Part shown: in pieces, positions 49,232 to 60,682 of the stretch
Layout: every line of letters starts with the position of its first letter
Numbering within the stretch: the stretch's first letter is position 1
Source: Syncephalis fuscata
Taxonomy: Eukaryota > Zoopagomycota > Zoopagomycetes > Zoopagales > Piptocephalidaceae
Direction of reading: 5' to 3'
DNA: 64,000 nucleotides
Assembly (NCBI GenBank): GCA_025786725.1
Contig: JAHLTZ010000034.1
Coordinates: 1-64,000 of the forward strand
Notes under the pieces: generated by a model
Told to the model about the DNA's origin: nothing
The model's database searches: none
What the model saw: only the letters and a program-made list of their open reading frames with translations
Program-made: the position numbers and the translations under genes

Positions 49232-49774
49232 AACTTATTCATTAATGATATTGATTATTTGTATTTTTAGTTCTTATTATACACCATTTGGTGTCTTTAA
49301 ATATATATATTTTGTTAATAAACCTACTTACTATTGATCATTAATCAGCATAATTTAATTATAATAAACTGAATAATTTTTATAGTATTAAATATAAATT
49401 AAATGGAACTAGAAGCTGATTGCTTTTATTGATATTAACTACATTTTTGTAATAATTGTTTTATTATTAGCAGTTATTATTAATATACAATATATATATT
49501 ATTTTTGTGTTCGTTTATAGGTGACATATTGTTCAATCATACAATGTGTTTCTTAGACATGCCATTATAACGACATGATTGCACTATCAAAATGATAACA
49601 GTACAGCCATCATAAAAAGTGATAATTTTATTTCTAATAACCACGACAGTAGCAAGAATATATTACTTTTATTTATATTACTCCAAAACACCGATAGAAT
49701 GCTAGCTTAGAATTTAAACTTAAAACTATCTCCAATGCTACAAAAGTATATGCGCATCAGAAGCGTAGTATTAA
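49232..49774. other. AT-rich intergenic DNA
   Basis: No gene is seen. Parts of this stretch weakly resemble 50940-51330 on the same strand (TATAATAAAC, ATTAAATGGAA and TTTCTTAG blocks in the same order), hinting at an old duplication around the fold-back repeat. Confidence 0.4.
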
Positions 49775-50016
49775 TGTAATTAAGTGGTAAAATGGCATGG
49801 TGTTTGAATTATAAACAATAGAAATAATTAATTAGTAAAATGTTGTCAAGATTACGTATAACTTTACGTATAATAAAGTAAACTGCATGATATTTTGCAC
49901 AAGCATGCACATAGTCTATAGGTAACTATTGACAAAGTATACCGCTATTGTGTTGAATAATGATGCAATAGCAGCGATAATACACTAATAAGTGTATAAA
50001 AATAGCAGTTTCTTAC

Positions 50017-50074
50017 CAGTCACAACTTGTATACTTAAATACAGCAAAATAATTAGCAGATTCAGATTCTCCAT
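50017..50074 (-). CDS. Signal-peptide-like first exon, left arm
   Basis: ATG at 50074 begins MENLNLLIILLYLSIQVVT, a good signal peptide, and ends at a GTAAGA donor at 50016. It is the mirror image of the exon at 50431-50488. No convincing second exon was found outside the arm, so it may be an orphan or pseudo-exon. Confidence 0.3.
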
Positions 50075-50430
50075 GCTTGGATGAACAGGATGGCATGATC
50101 TATAGAACAATGATTTTTGCAACAATATTTAGTCAAAAATGCGATTTACGTATGGCCAATTAACGAAGCTTTATGTTGTACGCATATACATATGACATAG
50201 ATTGCCGTAGCGCATCGGAATTCCTGCACATCAACCTGCTATTAGGATTGTTATAGTATTGTAGAACGTTTTGGATTTACTTTAGTCCAAATTTGTTTGT
50301 AATATGAGATTGTAAAATCATCAAGTTTAATCGCTTTTTCGCTAACTAATAATACGTAAATCGCATTTTTGACTAAATATTGTTGCAAAAATCATTGTTC
50401 TATAGATCATGCCAATCTGTTCATCCAAGC

Positions 50431-50488
50431 ATGGAGAATCTGAATCTGCTAATTATTTTGCTGTATTTAAGTATACAAGTTGTGACTG
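50431..50488 (+). CDS. Signal-peptide-like first exon, right arm
   Basis: ATG at 50431 encodes the same 19-residue hydrophobic leader as the left arm and is followed by GTAAGA at 50489. The two exons diverge from the shared spacer. No following exon was recognised to the right. Confidence 0.3.
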
Positions 50489-50730
50489 GTAAGAAACTGC
50501 TATTTTTATACACTTATTAGTGTATTATCGCTGCTATTGCATCATTATTCAACACAATAGCGGTATACTTTGTCAATAGTTACCTATAGACTATGTGCAT
50601 GCTTGTGCAAAATATCATGCAGTTTACTTTATTATACGTAAAGTTATACGTAATCTTAACAACATTTTACTGATTAATTATTTCTATTGTTTATAATTCA
50701 AACACCATGCCATTTTACCACTTAATTACA

Positions 50731-51764
50731 CTATAATCACCTTTTTAAAATGGCAACAGCTATTAGAGATAGCAGATGTTACATTTTCATCACGGCCATA
50801 GCTAATTAAAACCAAGAAATTCGTGTAATTAAAGTAGCTATAGCTGAGCATATTTGTCATAAACAAATAATAATAATACTGTTGCAGTTCTGATTTAGAA
50901 GCTGTATCTTAGATGACCAAGTAATGCTTTATTTCAATGTTAGCTTATAATGCTAGCCTTTAATGTTTGCTAATTCTTAAAAACTAAAATAAACTATATT
51001 AACTAATATTAATCTGATATTAAATTTATTTGCCATTGATCATAAATTACCACAGTCAAGCTATAATAAACAGAATAGTTTGTATGGGATTAAATGGAAA
51101 TAGGGTGGAATTAAAAACCATCGTCTTTACTAATATCGAATAAATCTATTACTTTATAATAAATATAGCTCATAATAAACCTTTATAAATGGTATGTTTC
51201 TTAGTCAAATCATTATAGTAATATGATTAAATGACACGCAAATACAACATGCATTCAAGTTTGTAAACGCGTGCAATTTTGAATAATTACTATTTTCTCT
51301 AAAACCTGTTTATGTTCTAGACCTTAGCATTACAAAAATGACGATCTGCAGATTTACAATAATAAATGTCGTTGTGCTCCATATAAAACAAACATTAATT
51401 GTATAGTTATCATTAATTGTTTAGTGTTAGCACACAATATCAAAGCTATATAATTTTTTATAGCCTATGAGTAATGAATTAATTGTAAAAATACATTTAT
51501 GATTTATTAACCTAGACCAACTTGAATCCGCCAAAAACTAGTTTATCGCATATTTAATTTAATACAAGGATGTAACGACTATTGGAAAGCTAAGGCAAAC
51601 GGTGCAGCAGGTTTCTGTTATGCACGATAGACCACATAAGAGCAGGATTTTCCAAGCACAACAGCTACAAACACCCCATTTTATCCCAGCCATCTCTTTA
51701 CTCAATTACCGCGCTCTCAATATAATATTAATAATATAAATTGTAGTATAGAACGCCTGTCACT
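50731..51764. other. AT-rich intergenic DNA and 7TM copy 3 upstream region
   Basis: No gene is seen to 51531. From 51532 the sequence is the inverted, nearly identical counterpart of 33761-33993, the upstream flank of 7TM copy 1, so the promoter was duplicated or converted as well. Confidence 0.6.
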
Positions 51765-52778
51765 ATGCCAAATATCGACAAAAGCAAAATAATTATATCA
51801 GGATGGGAAAAGAACGCTACCCACTTGTGGGGAATTCCACTTCATCCACTTGGTGAAATGGATGCCATGGATTATATACTTCAAACGCCCGATGATATAA
51901 ATGAAATACGACATCGACTGTTTGGCTTTTATGCACAGCTCGTTCCTAATATGTTTATATTGTACATGTTTTCAGTCAATCTTGTACATGCGTCCAAGTT
52001 GGTTATTCATCGGCCACGCGCCGTATCTAGTTGGCTATGCACAATACCGGCACTGCTTGGAGTGATATTTGGACTATTTATGGCGTTTAGCTTATTTTCC
52101 GTTGGCATTAACTGTCGTATATTTGCATGGTATGCTAACGTATGTCTACTGACGGCAGCGATTTGTAACAGTGCTATTATGTTGCAAAAAGCATATCTTG
52201 TTCAGTGTCGACAGCGTTGGGTGTTAATTGTTGGCTTTGGGCTTATGTTGCCACAGACTGGCTATATCTATTATTCGTGGGCAACAACAATAATGACACT
52301 TGATCCAGCACTTGGCTGTGTATTCAACTATCCAACATTTCTACCGTATTATTGGTTTGGCACAGAACTTCCCCTCAATATATTATTTTCATGTATATTT
52401 ATTCGCGTGGCATACCAACAATACCGCACATTTGGATCGGAAGCATGGAAACGGCTGGCGCATGACGGTGTACAAACAATGATATGGGCAGTTTTGTGCA
52501 ATGTAATTTGTATTACAATGATTGTGCTTGAAGTAGGCAAGCAGTTTTCACAGCTGTTTTTTGTTGTAAATTGGTAAGTGCTAATTTTATTTGTATCCTA
52601 AGCTTACACACATTATAGGCTGGTTACTTCTAGAATCTTAATATACCACTGCCAATGCATGCGACGAACGACTCAATTATCCAATCGGCCAAAAACAGAC
52701 CATATACTTAATCTGAACGCCATTGCTACTGCTAAATCAGGGCAAATAATAAATACAGTTCATAGCGATCTCCACTAG
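51765..52778 (+). CDS. Orphan seven-transmembrane protein, copy 3
   Basis: Exon 1 runs 51765-52574 plus the first two bases of a split Trp codon. The intron is GTAAGTGCTAAT to CATTATAG, and exon 2 ends at TAG 52776-52778. Product about 322 aa. Its first 270 residues are identical to copy 1 (one synonymous DNA change noted near 52386), with the same 7TM pattern and paired Cys117/Cys185. The last 52 residues (LVTSRILIYHCQCMRR, then a polar tail ending HSDLH) differ strongly from copy 1. Role unknown; a receptor-like function is only suggested by topology. Confidence 0.76.
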
Positions 52779-53113
52779 CTACTCTATGGCTATAAAGTAT
52801 CGCTGCCGCAACTAATACACAAACGTATAGATATCACTTAAACTCTGTGTTTAGATATCATCAATTCCTTTTTATTTCAATTTTTAGTCATTTATACAAA
52901 TAAGCTGCTTTAATGTTTACCAATTTATAATAAAAATGCACATTTCGTAATATTGTTATACAGCAAACAAATCATTGTAAGATATTGCTTAGTAAATTCA
53001 ACTAACGCAAAAATCAATTATTTTATATTTTGTAATGTAAATATAGCTGACAAACCTTGGCTAGTATTTGTAACTTTGTTGAAATAAATATAGAAAGCAG
53101 ATCTAACCAAAAT
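52779..53113. other. Convergent intergenic region
   Basis: AT-rich spacer between 7TM copy 3 and ATP23. No gene is seen. Confidence 0.6.
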
Positions 53114-53985
53114 TTAATATATTTCATCAAATGGCTGTGTATCGTTAAAACAACTGTCAAATACTTCGTGCACCGCACGTTCGGCAACGCCTGGCCCAGA
53201 GCATGGTGGATTCTGGCTCACAGATAGGATAGCTCGACGTTTAACGCAAGCCTACATTTATTGTCAATAATTGCATAACGAATGATGTCTAATTACCTGG
53301 AGCTGCTTAACAAACTTAAAATTACCCCGCGACATTTCCCGTAGCCATCCGCAATCTCCACTGAGTGTGGCTGCCCGTACTTCTGAGCAAGCATGATGCC
53401 TGCAATCGCTCCAATCCACATCAAATTTACTATTTATAGCTTTATTAATCACTAAACACTACATTCGATATTTGCCATATCACTTACCAATGATCGTAGG
53501 CATGCACCATTTCATGGGCTATTGTCTCCTCCATATGATTGATGTTGTAGAATCGATTCTGACACAACAGAATGCCGTACTCGGGACTAAATCCACCACT
53601 ACGTGTATTATCGCATGGCATACACTTTAATTCTTCTGGCTTTATGGGACAGCCAACTTTGGCTAGCTCCTTGCTCATAAAACGTACTATTGGACCTACA
53701 CCATCGTTATTAGTCCCGCAACAATAGTCGTCTATTCTCTGATTACTTACTATTTTTTGCCAGTTGGTTGCGCCATTTTTCGCAGCGCTGACAGTCTTCT
53801 GCCTCTTGTCTTTTTCTAGTATCTGTATCTGCGTTGGCTCCTTCTAAGCCACTCATATAAGTAAAGCGTTTTTGCCAGTGTTCAAATAAACGCTGATTCC
53901 GATTTTTCTGCGGAAAATCTGAATCTTTTATAGCTGTTTTTGAACGTGATTCAAAAGCAGTATCAATCAAAGGATCTGTTGACAT
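53114..53985 (-). CDS. ATP23: Mitochondrial metalloprotease ATP23
   Basis: Intermembrane-space protease and assembly chaperone for Atp6 of the ATP synthase; 237 aa, the usual size. Exons (minus): 53985-53751, 53695-53488, 53429-53297, 53251-53114; total divisible by three. The zinc-binding motif is HEMVHAYDH. Conserved flanks include [28 protein letters not shown] and the Cys-rich segments [19 protein letters not shown] and GDCG, which form disulfides in this family. The end reads [16 protein letters not shown]. There is no classical presequence, as expected. It is divergent from MTR10. Confidence 0.94.
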
Positions 53986-54411
53986 ACTGGCGTATTATTT
54001 AGTGAATTTAGATTTAAAGAAAATAAGAAAATAAAGTGGCTATCGCAGCTAGTATTCATACTCATATTATTATTGTTATTAAAGCGGTATTCCAATATTT
54101 TTTGGCCTTTCAACCTTGAGTGTAAGTAGCTAGCTATTGTGGTGTCACTTCATCTTTGCACCTTTCCTTCATCTACCCTCTTTACTCAACAGATCCATAG
54201 CTGATTATAATCGTACGCGTAGCGCTGTTGTTAATTACCGTTCAATTCTTGTTCCAGCCGTATTTGCGCGTGCCAATTCCGCATTCAACATTGTATCCAG
54301 CTATAATCCGGCCATTTTCGCGTTAGTATCGAGTGCAACGTGGACTTGTTGCACCCGATAGCATAAATCTATACAGCTGAATTCAGCGTGAATAGTCGTG
54401 GTCGACGAAGG
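53986..54411. promoter_or_regulatory. Shared promoter region ATP23/MTR10
   Basis: A 426-bp space between divergent start codons. The 74-codon frame at 54137-54361 lies in the leader of MTR10 and looks non-coding. No specific site is recognised. Confidence 0.5.
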
Positions 54412-57400
54412 ATGGCTTCACATACAGCGACTGCCCAGGTGCTTCAAGCACTTTCTGCTCTTTACGGCACCAGTGACTCAGCAACCAAAGAGCAGGCCAA
54501 TCGCTGGTTGGGCGAATTTCAAAGTACAGTAAGTAAGCTGTTTAACGTATTTATACTTTATATATAATGTGATAACTCACACATTTGCTTTTCGTCAAGG
54601 AAGCAGCATGGAAAACGGCCGATGGGCTGTTAAGTGACAGTGCTGGTAATTTGGAGGTGCGTTTGTTTGCCGCACAAACGTTTCGTAAAAAGGTAAGATA
54701 TACCATTAAATTAAATTAAATATTGAATAATGCTGACGATGTACATTTATTTAGATTACGTATGATCTGCACCAACTCGACACGGCAGCGCGTCTATCGC
54801 TAAGAGATGCGCTGCTTATGCAGTTGGCACAGTATAAGACTGGACCGACTGTGCTTATTACACAGATCTGTTTGGCATTAGCCGCTCTTGCAATGCAGCT
54901 GCCCGAATGGACTGATGTGATACCACAAATGATTAAACTGTATGGTTCAGATGCGGAAAGTGCATCATGTCTTTTGGAATTTATTACAATTCTACCAGAA
55001 GAAATTAATGGAAATCATCGAATTCCTATAACGGTATGATACAGAAATTGCAGGTCATTTACAATACTAATTCGAACTAGGATGACGAATTTAATGAACG
55101 CTCAAGGGTGCTTTTGTCCGACAGCGCATCTGAAGTATTTCGTCTTTTAGTATTGTATATGCAAAACTCTGGTAATTAATAATTATGTCGACTAATATAC
55201 TATAAACTAACCGACATGATAGGCACTAATGTGTCCATGCAAACCGCGTATTTAAATGTTTATTAAGCTGGATTCGGTCTGGTGATATTCCTATTGTTGA
55301 ACTGGCCAACAGTCCATTGTTTAATGTGTCATTTGATGCATTACAATCACCAGAATTGTTTGACATGGCTGTGGATGTTATTTGCGAGATTATTCGAGAG
55401 ACCCGCGAAGTTCATGAATATATGGCAGTTATAGAGCAAATCTACACGAAGCTACTATCAATACGTCCTATGATTACTGCTGCGGCTGATGATGAAGATC
55501 AGCTACGAGGTCTGTGTCGAATCTTCACTGAAGCAGGTGAAGCCTACGTATCACTAATGGTAACGCATGTTGAAGCATTCCGTGGTATTATTGAAGGAAT
55601 ATTGGCGTGTATTACCGCAAATGAACTTGATATCGTCAAAATGACGTTTAATTTCTGGTACTCGCTGACACAATTCTTAGACACAGAACGGCACGAATCT
55701 GTAAAACCGCAATTTGTTGAAGTATTTCGCAGCTTGGTAGAAATCATTATTCGCCATCTTCATTATCCAGAAGATTTGAGTACTTGGATTGCCGAGGAGC
55801 GTGACGACTTTAGAGACTTTCGACATGAAATGGGCGATGTTCTAAAGGACTGCTGCGTTATTCTTGGTATTACAGAAGCACTTGCCATTCCTTGCCATCG
55901 TTTAGAAGGCTTATTGGCTACTCCTACCACTCCTTGGCAGGAGATTGAAGCACCATTGTTTTCATTAAGAACAATGGGATCGGAAGTACCAACCGATGAG
56001 GCGGATATGATGCCACGAATCATGTCACTACTAGCCCGACTTCCAGAACATCCTAAAATTCGCTATGCAGCCATTTTAGTAATTGCTCGCTATACGCAAT
56101 GGACCAGCTTCCATCCTGAATTCATTGACTATCAAATGAATTTAATATCTCGTGGATTTGACAATGAAGAAGTGTCAGCTGCATCGGCTATGGCTCTTAA
56201 ATATCTGTGTAAAGATGCAAGCAAGGTAAATATTTACTAAACACTAGTTATTAGTATAGATGTTAATACTATTACTATTATTACTATTAGCTATTAGTCT
56301 CGTATTTAACTACATTGCATCCATTTTACGTAAATGCTTGCAAAACACTAAATCGTGATGATTTACTTGAAATTACCGAAGCATTATCCCACGTCATTTC
56401 TGTCGTACCTACTGGTGAAGTGTTAAAAACACTCCAAACATTCTGTTTACCTGTGTGTCAGAATTTGCATGAGATTGCTAGTAAAGGTTCACAAATACCT
56501 GAAAGTGAACGATCTAAGGTGGCAGGCACGTGTAAATGTTGTACTAAATACTAAATACTAGCTAATAATTTTATTTGTAATTAGAATATTTGGATCAATT
56601 GGCTATTTTCTTGAGCGTTGTAGCTCCTGATGTACCCCATGATCAAGTACATCCATGCTTGCCATTGGTAAAAGATTTAATGCCAGTTTTTGACTTGTTG
56701 CAAACAAATCTTGGTAGCCACCTAGCTGTAGCAGAAGCTCTTTGCAAATGCTATACAGCCTGTGTAGAAAGCTATGGACTACACTTCCGGCCAATGTTAC
56801 AACAGCTAATGGAAAGGCTGGGTGCCACATTTGCCGCCACCGATCTTAGCTGCTACTTGTGGGTCGCTCGCAAGTGTGTTCGTTCATTAGACGGTGCTGC
56901 AGATAGTGCACCAATGGCTACTGCGTTCGTTGAAGCATTAAGTAGTGTCATGTTTGCTATAGTACAAAAGACGGCACAAGTCTCAGAGATACCGGATGTC
57001 GTTGAAGAATACTTCGACTACTACTCATCTTCCACCAAGACTATCCAGGTGTTTTGATACGCTCGCCTATTTTCAATTCTGTATTCCAGTGTGCAATGGC
57101 CTGTCTAGGCGTTAATCAGCCATATCCACTTATTTCTGTCTTGGACTTTATCCGGGAAATACTGGCCAGTGGTCTGAACGTGTCTAACACTGCTGTTTAC
57201 TCAACGGCTGAATGTGCAATTGTAGTACAAGTAGCAAGCGAACACGGGAAAACATTGACTACATTACTGGTGGACAGTACTTTCCACAATATGCCACGAG
57301 ATATGGTATCAGATGCAGCCATTATACTTGAAATTATGGCGCAGCTTGCTCCAATGGAAGGTGCCCACTGGGTGGCAGAAGAGGTTGGTAAAGTTCCAGA

Positions 57401-57626
57401 GAACCGTTTGGCTCCTACAAAGCGAGATCAATTTATTAAAGCATATACAGGGTATGTAACTATATGAAACTAAATGGCTAAATGAATATATTTTACTAAT
57501 ATGTACTGTAATTGAAATAGAGCAATTCAAAACAAAGAATGGCGTCGTCTACGTCGTCTTATCAACGATTTGGTTGCTTATTATTGGCGACAAAATTCCC
57601 GTTCATCTAACGGAATACAACCATAA
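54412..57626 (+). CDS. MTR10: Nuclear import receptor MTR10/transportin-3
   Basis: Importin-beta family HEAT-repeat protein that imports RNA-binding cargo. Exons: 54412-54528, 54600-54692, 54755-55033, 55081-55171, 55223-56225, 56291-56525, 56585-57451, 57521-57626. Marks: KEQANRWLGEFQ at the start, RLFAAQTFRKKI, LCLALAALAMQLPEW, LLEFITILPEE, RSGDIPIVELANSPL and the C-terminal EWRRLRRLINDL. Two frame breaks occur. One extra A at 55254-55256 turns a stop into YLKCLLSWIRSGD; one extra T at 57052-57055 turns a stop into VFLIRSPIF. With both, exons sum to a multiple of three. Intron 6 (56526-56584) has a GC donor. Confidence 0.92.
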
Positions 57627-57752
57627 TGAATTTCGCTTGCTTGCTTGCTTACTTAAACACACACACTACTCTATTGTTGTTGTTATGATTGCGTGACGTC
57701 CATTTAAAAATATCATTTGTCAACTACCACTAAATATCTTCTTTTTTTCTTT
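57627..57752. other. Short convergent spacer
   Basis: Only 126 bp separate the stop codons of MTR10 and the WD40 gene. It includes a TTGTTGTTGTT run. Confidence 0.6.
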
Positions 57753-59177
57753 TCAGGCGAGTACGCCGTGTGCAAATCGATGCCGTGCCATAACATCCAC
57801 ATCGTATGCAGCCACTGAGTTTTCTGTACCTAAACAGCATTGCATGTAAATATGTCGCAGTAGATAATTGCTATCCTTACTTACCCACAAATAGCCGGGT
57901 ACCACATGGCGAGAAATCCATACCAGCAATGTGCTGATCTGTATCAGAAGCAATACAGACAGACTGCCGGTCTTGGTAAGTACGGGCATCTACAACATTG
58001 ACATAATTGATATGCTGTGTAATGGGCGTGTTAGTTCTATAATAATGAGTATGGCAGGTATAAATCATGGTATCTACCTCACTAAAGGCCAATAGATCAA
58101 CTGCACCCGATTGAGAGAATTTGGCGCAACGAACGGCACCGCGTACACGCGATGGTTGCTATAAGTATAGAAGTAATCAAATAATCAAATAAACGAATAA
58201 ATGGATATTAGATATAGATGGTACATTAATAAATATTTGTATTCAGTATTTTAAATAAAATTCATCTATTAAACTGCTTACCTGTGTGCAGGTCAATGAA
58301 GCCAACTTTTCTGACGATCGAATATCCCATACGGTTACTTGGCCATCTTGTGATGTCACCACAAATTGATTACCCGTTCTATTCCAAGCGGTGCTGAATC
58401 CAGCATCATCAGCGCCTAATTGTATCAATATAAATGATTGCAAAGTGTATATTATTTCTGTAATTACTTACCTTTAAGCGTAGCAATATGAAAATAGCCG
58501 CCACTTCTCACGTCAAACATAAAGATTTCATCACTATCGCCAACTGCCACCATACGCTTGCCATCTGGACTGACCGAGGCTACATGATCAATTAATAGTA
58601 AGCTATACTATACTGATCAAAACAGCTAGTATCGTGTATCACTTGCCATGATTGACGGCGACGGGTAGTTGTACAGTCGCTACTTTATTAAGATCTGGCA
58701 AGGTGAACGCCTTAATGGTTTGGTCGTTATTACAAACGACAACACGATCCTGATCAAGATGTCTTGATATATGAATGGCGTTGTTAATAGTACCGCCAAC
58801 CTGTGTATCGACCGACCTATTAATAGAATTAAAATAAATATATATATGTACAATAATAATAATGACAATAATAAACAGATTAATAAAAGGGACTGCTGTT
58901 TATTGATGTATTAGCCTACCAATTGCTATCAAGTTCTCTGATAGATAATTGACTTCGTTGACCGCCTACAGCAATGTAGCCACATCTATAGTAAATGCAT
59001 ATTAAATTTGACTGATATTGATACATGTAATTATATTTACCCTATAGCCATGGATACTGGAGTAAACGGCAGATATTTCATCACTGGCGTAGTCTGTAAA
59101 GATATTAATGTCAATAATTTATCGAATGGTTTTCTACATCGATGTAAACGTGGTCGTCGTTGCTGTAGATGCTGGTG

Positions 59178-59209
<32 letters not shown>

Positions 59210-59661
59210 GCTGCTGTTCATACTGATATTGATATGTCTTGTTTATTAGAATTTGTAGAAATCAGCAATGATAGCCAGAGCGATGACGATATTTACTTTC
59301 AATACTCTCACACTAAACCCATTTCCCTTTACCACTTATCAGCCTACCTCATTGTTAAATGGACAGTAACGAAGGACATTATTTTGATTAACAGTAAACA
59401 GCTCATCTCGCGTAAATGGACACAATAAAAGATCACGTAGTTGCCTTTAGCATTAATAAGCAGCGTATATTTTAGAATTAACGAATTTACAATAGTACTG
59501 CTTACCAGTGCTGTATAGTTAATTTTAAAGGATATTTGATAGGTGTTGAGGATAGAAAGGAGGCTCCTTCGCTATTACAAGCACGGCTATAACTAATAGA
59601 TTAGTACTAGTATTTTTATATTGCTTCAAAAGCTCTACCTTGTATTGTTAAATCGCGTCAT
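57753..59661 (-). CDS. DUF2415-like WD40 repeat protein
   Basis: Cytosolic beta-propeller of unknown exact role; 389 aa. Eleven exons (minus): 59661-59639, 59592-59506, 59444-59348, 59237-59041, 58985-58920, 58816-58647, 58579-58472, 58415-58282, 58158-58078, 58014-57885, 57829-57753; total divisible by three. Segments HWQLRDLL, DELFTVNQNNVLRY, CGYIAVGGQRSQLSIREL, NNDQTIKAF, VSPDGKRMVAVGDSDEIF, DGQVTVWDIRSSEK, NVVDARTYQDRQ and GMDFSPCGTRLFVG are WD-type blades, resembling the fungal family around S. pombe C2A9.03. A polyglutamine run near the N-terminus comes from CAG/CAA repeats (about 59171-59220). The intron 58646-58580 has a GC donor (GCAAGT). Family assignment is from memory of the pattern. 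Confidence 0.83.
59171..59220 (-). repeat. CAG/CAA repeat encoding polyglutamine
   Basis: CAG and CAA codons repeat on the minus strand within exon 4 of the WD40 gene. The plus-strand GCTGTTGTT frames opposite it are artefacts. Confidence 0.85.
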
Positions 59662-60682
59662 TATGCAGTGTATAGATTCCTGCTGTTGCAGCCACTAGCG
59701 ATACTATTGGAAGATAATAAGAATAAAGTGATTGTTTAATACTGCATTTGCATTGACAATTTGACGCAGCCACTTATTAGCAACAAGCTTAGTTGGTTGT
59801 CAAGACGATAGAAGGGGTATTGCTTATCAATATATCACAACATTTACTTTATATGTCTCACATATTCATAGTGTTGATGTAATAACGATAGTTGTTATTG
59901 CCATAGTTGGTAATTTACAAATACCAATTTCCCACACTATAGAATAGTAGCTACACATTTTTGCCATATTCCAAATGCTATTTATTACTAGAAGAAGCTA
60001 ATGATTTATATAGCTATATTTTATATAATACATCGTAACATATTTTCACGTATTTATATATGTTTATAATTGCTAGTCTATTTTAATTGTAACACTATAA
60101 ACTATTGCAAATAATTAAAATTGGCACATAATAGATTAAATTTATGATACAATCAACAGAAACATTTCCTATCTTTGAAACATGGATGAACAATTGTTAT
60201 TGTTATTAGCCATGTGAGGTAAAGGGTGTTTAGAAATGTAGTAGATTTATCAAAGTTGCTATATTTACACTCTAGTTTTGGCAAATAAAAGTTGTAAGCC
60301 ACAGAATAAACTGATAATAAAAAACTGTAGTTTTAATCAATGATCTCATTATTTCACACATGCAATAGACTGGTATTTACAACTACCGGCTATATTACAT
60401 TAAAAAGAAATCTATAGAATCATAGAGAAAGAATTGCATCCTACAATATTCCCCCGAGACCTTCCGAATCTACACTCTGGCCAATAGACGACCGAGTTTT
60501 CTTTTTCTTTTTTCTTTGCTGACCGAGTCAACGACTATTTCTATCGAGACTTCAGCTGTCCCGGCAGTGTTGAGTGTGTCTTCACGTCACGCTTTTCTCG
60601 ATTGTGTTTCCACTGTGATTCTGTGCATACTGCCGTGTAGTCTGTATAGATTAAGACATAGTTATTTTGAACGACAACCATT
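59662..60682. promoter_or_regulatory. Divergent region upstream of mtHsp70
   Basis: A 1-kb space between divergent starts. Most is AT-rich. From about 60430 to 60680 the sequence is more balanced and holds a TTTTCTTTTTCTTTTTTC run near 60498, probably the core promoter and leader of the Hsp70 gene. No canonical heat-shock element array was found. Confidence 0.5.

Larger units (their letters stand above)
49775..50730. repeat. Large fold-back inverted repeat, 379-bp arms
   Basis: The left arm 49775-50153 and right arm 50352-50730 are reverse complements with only a handful of mismatches. The spacer is 198 bp (50154-50351). The arm coordinates are symmetric about 50252.5. No transposase or target-site duplication was seen. 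Each arm carries one copy of a short signal-peptide-like exon pointing outward. Confidence 0.92.

Noticed and set aside
49775-50730. DNA transposon with long terminal inverted repeats
   Set aside because: The spacer is only 198 bp with no transposase frame, and no target-site duplication is visible. It is kept as a fold-back repeat only.
60440-60480. Heat-shock element upstream of mtHsp70
   Set aside because: CCTTCCGAAT has TTC and GAA separated by one base rather than two and is not part of an array.
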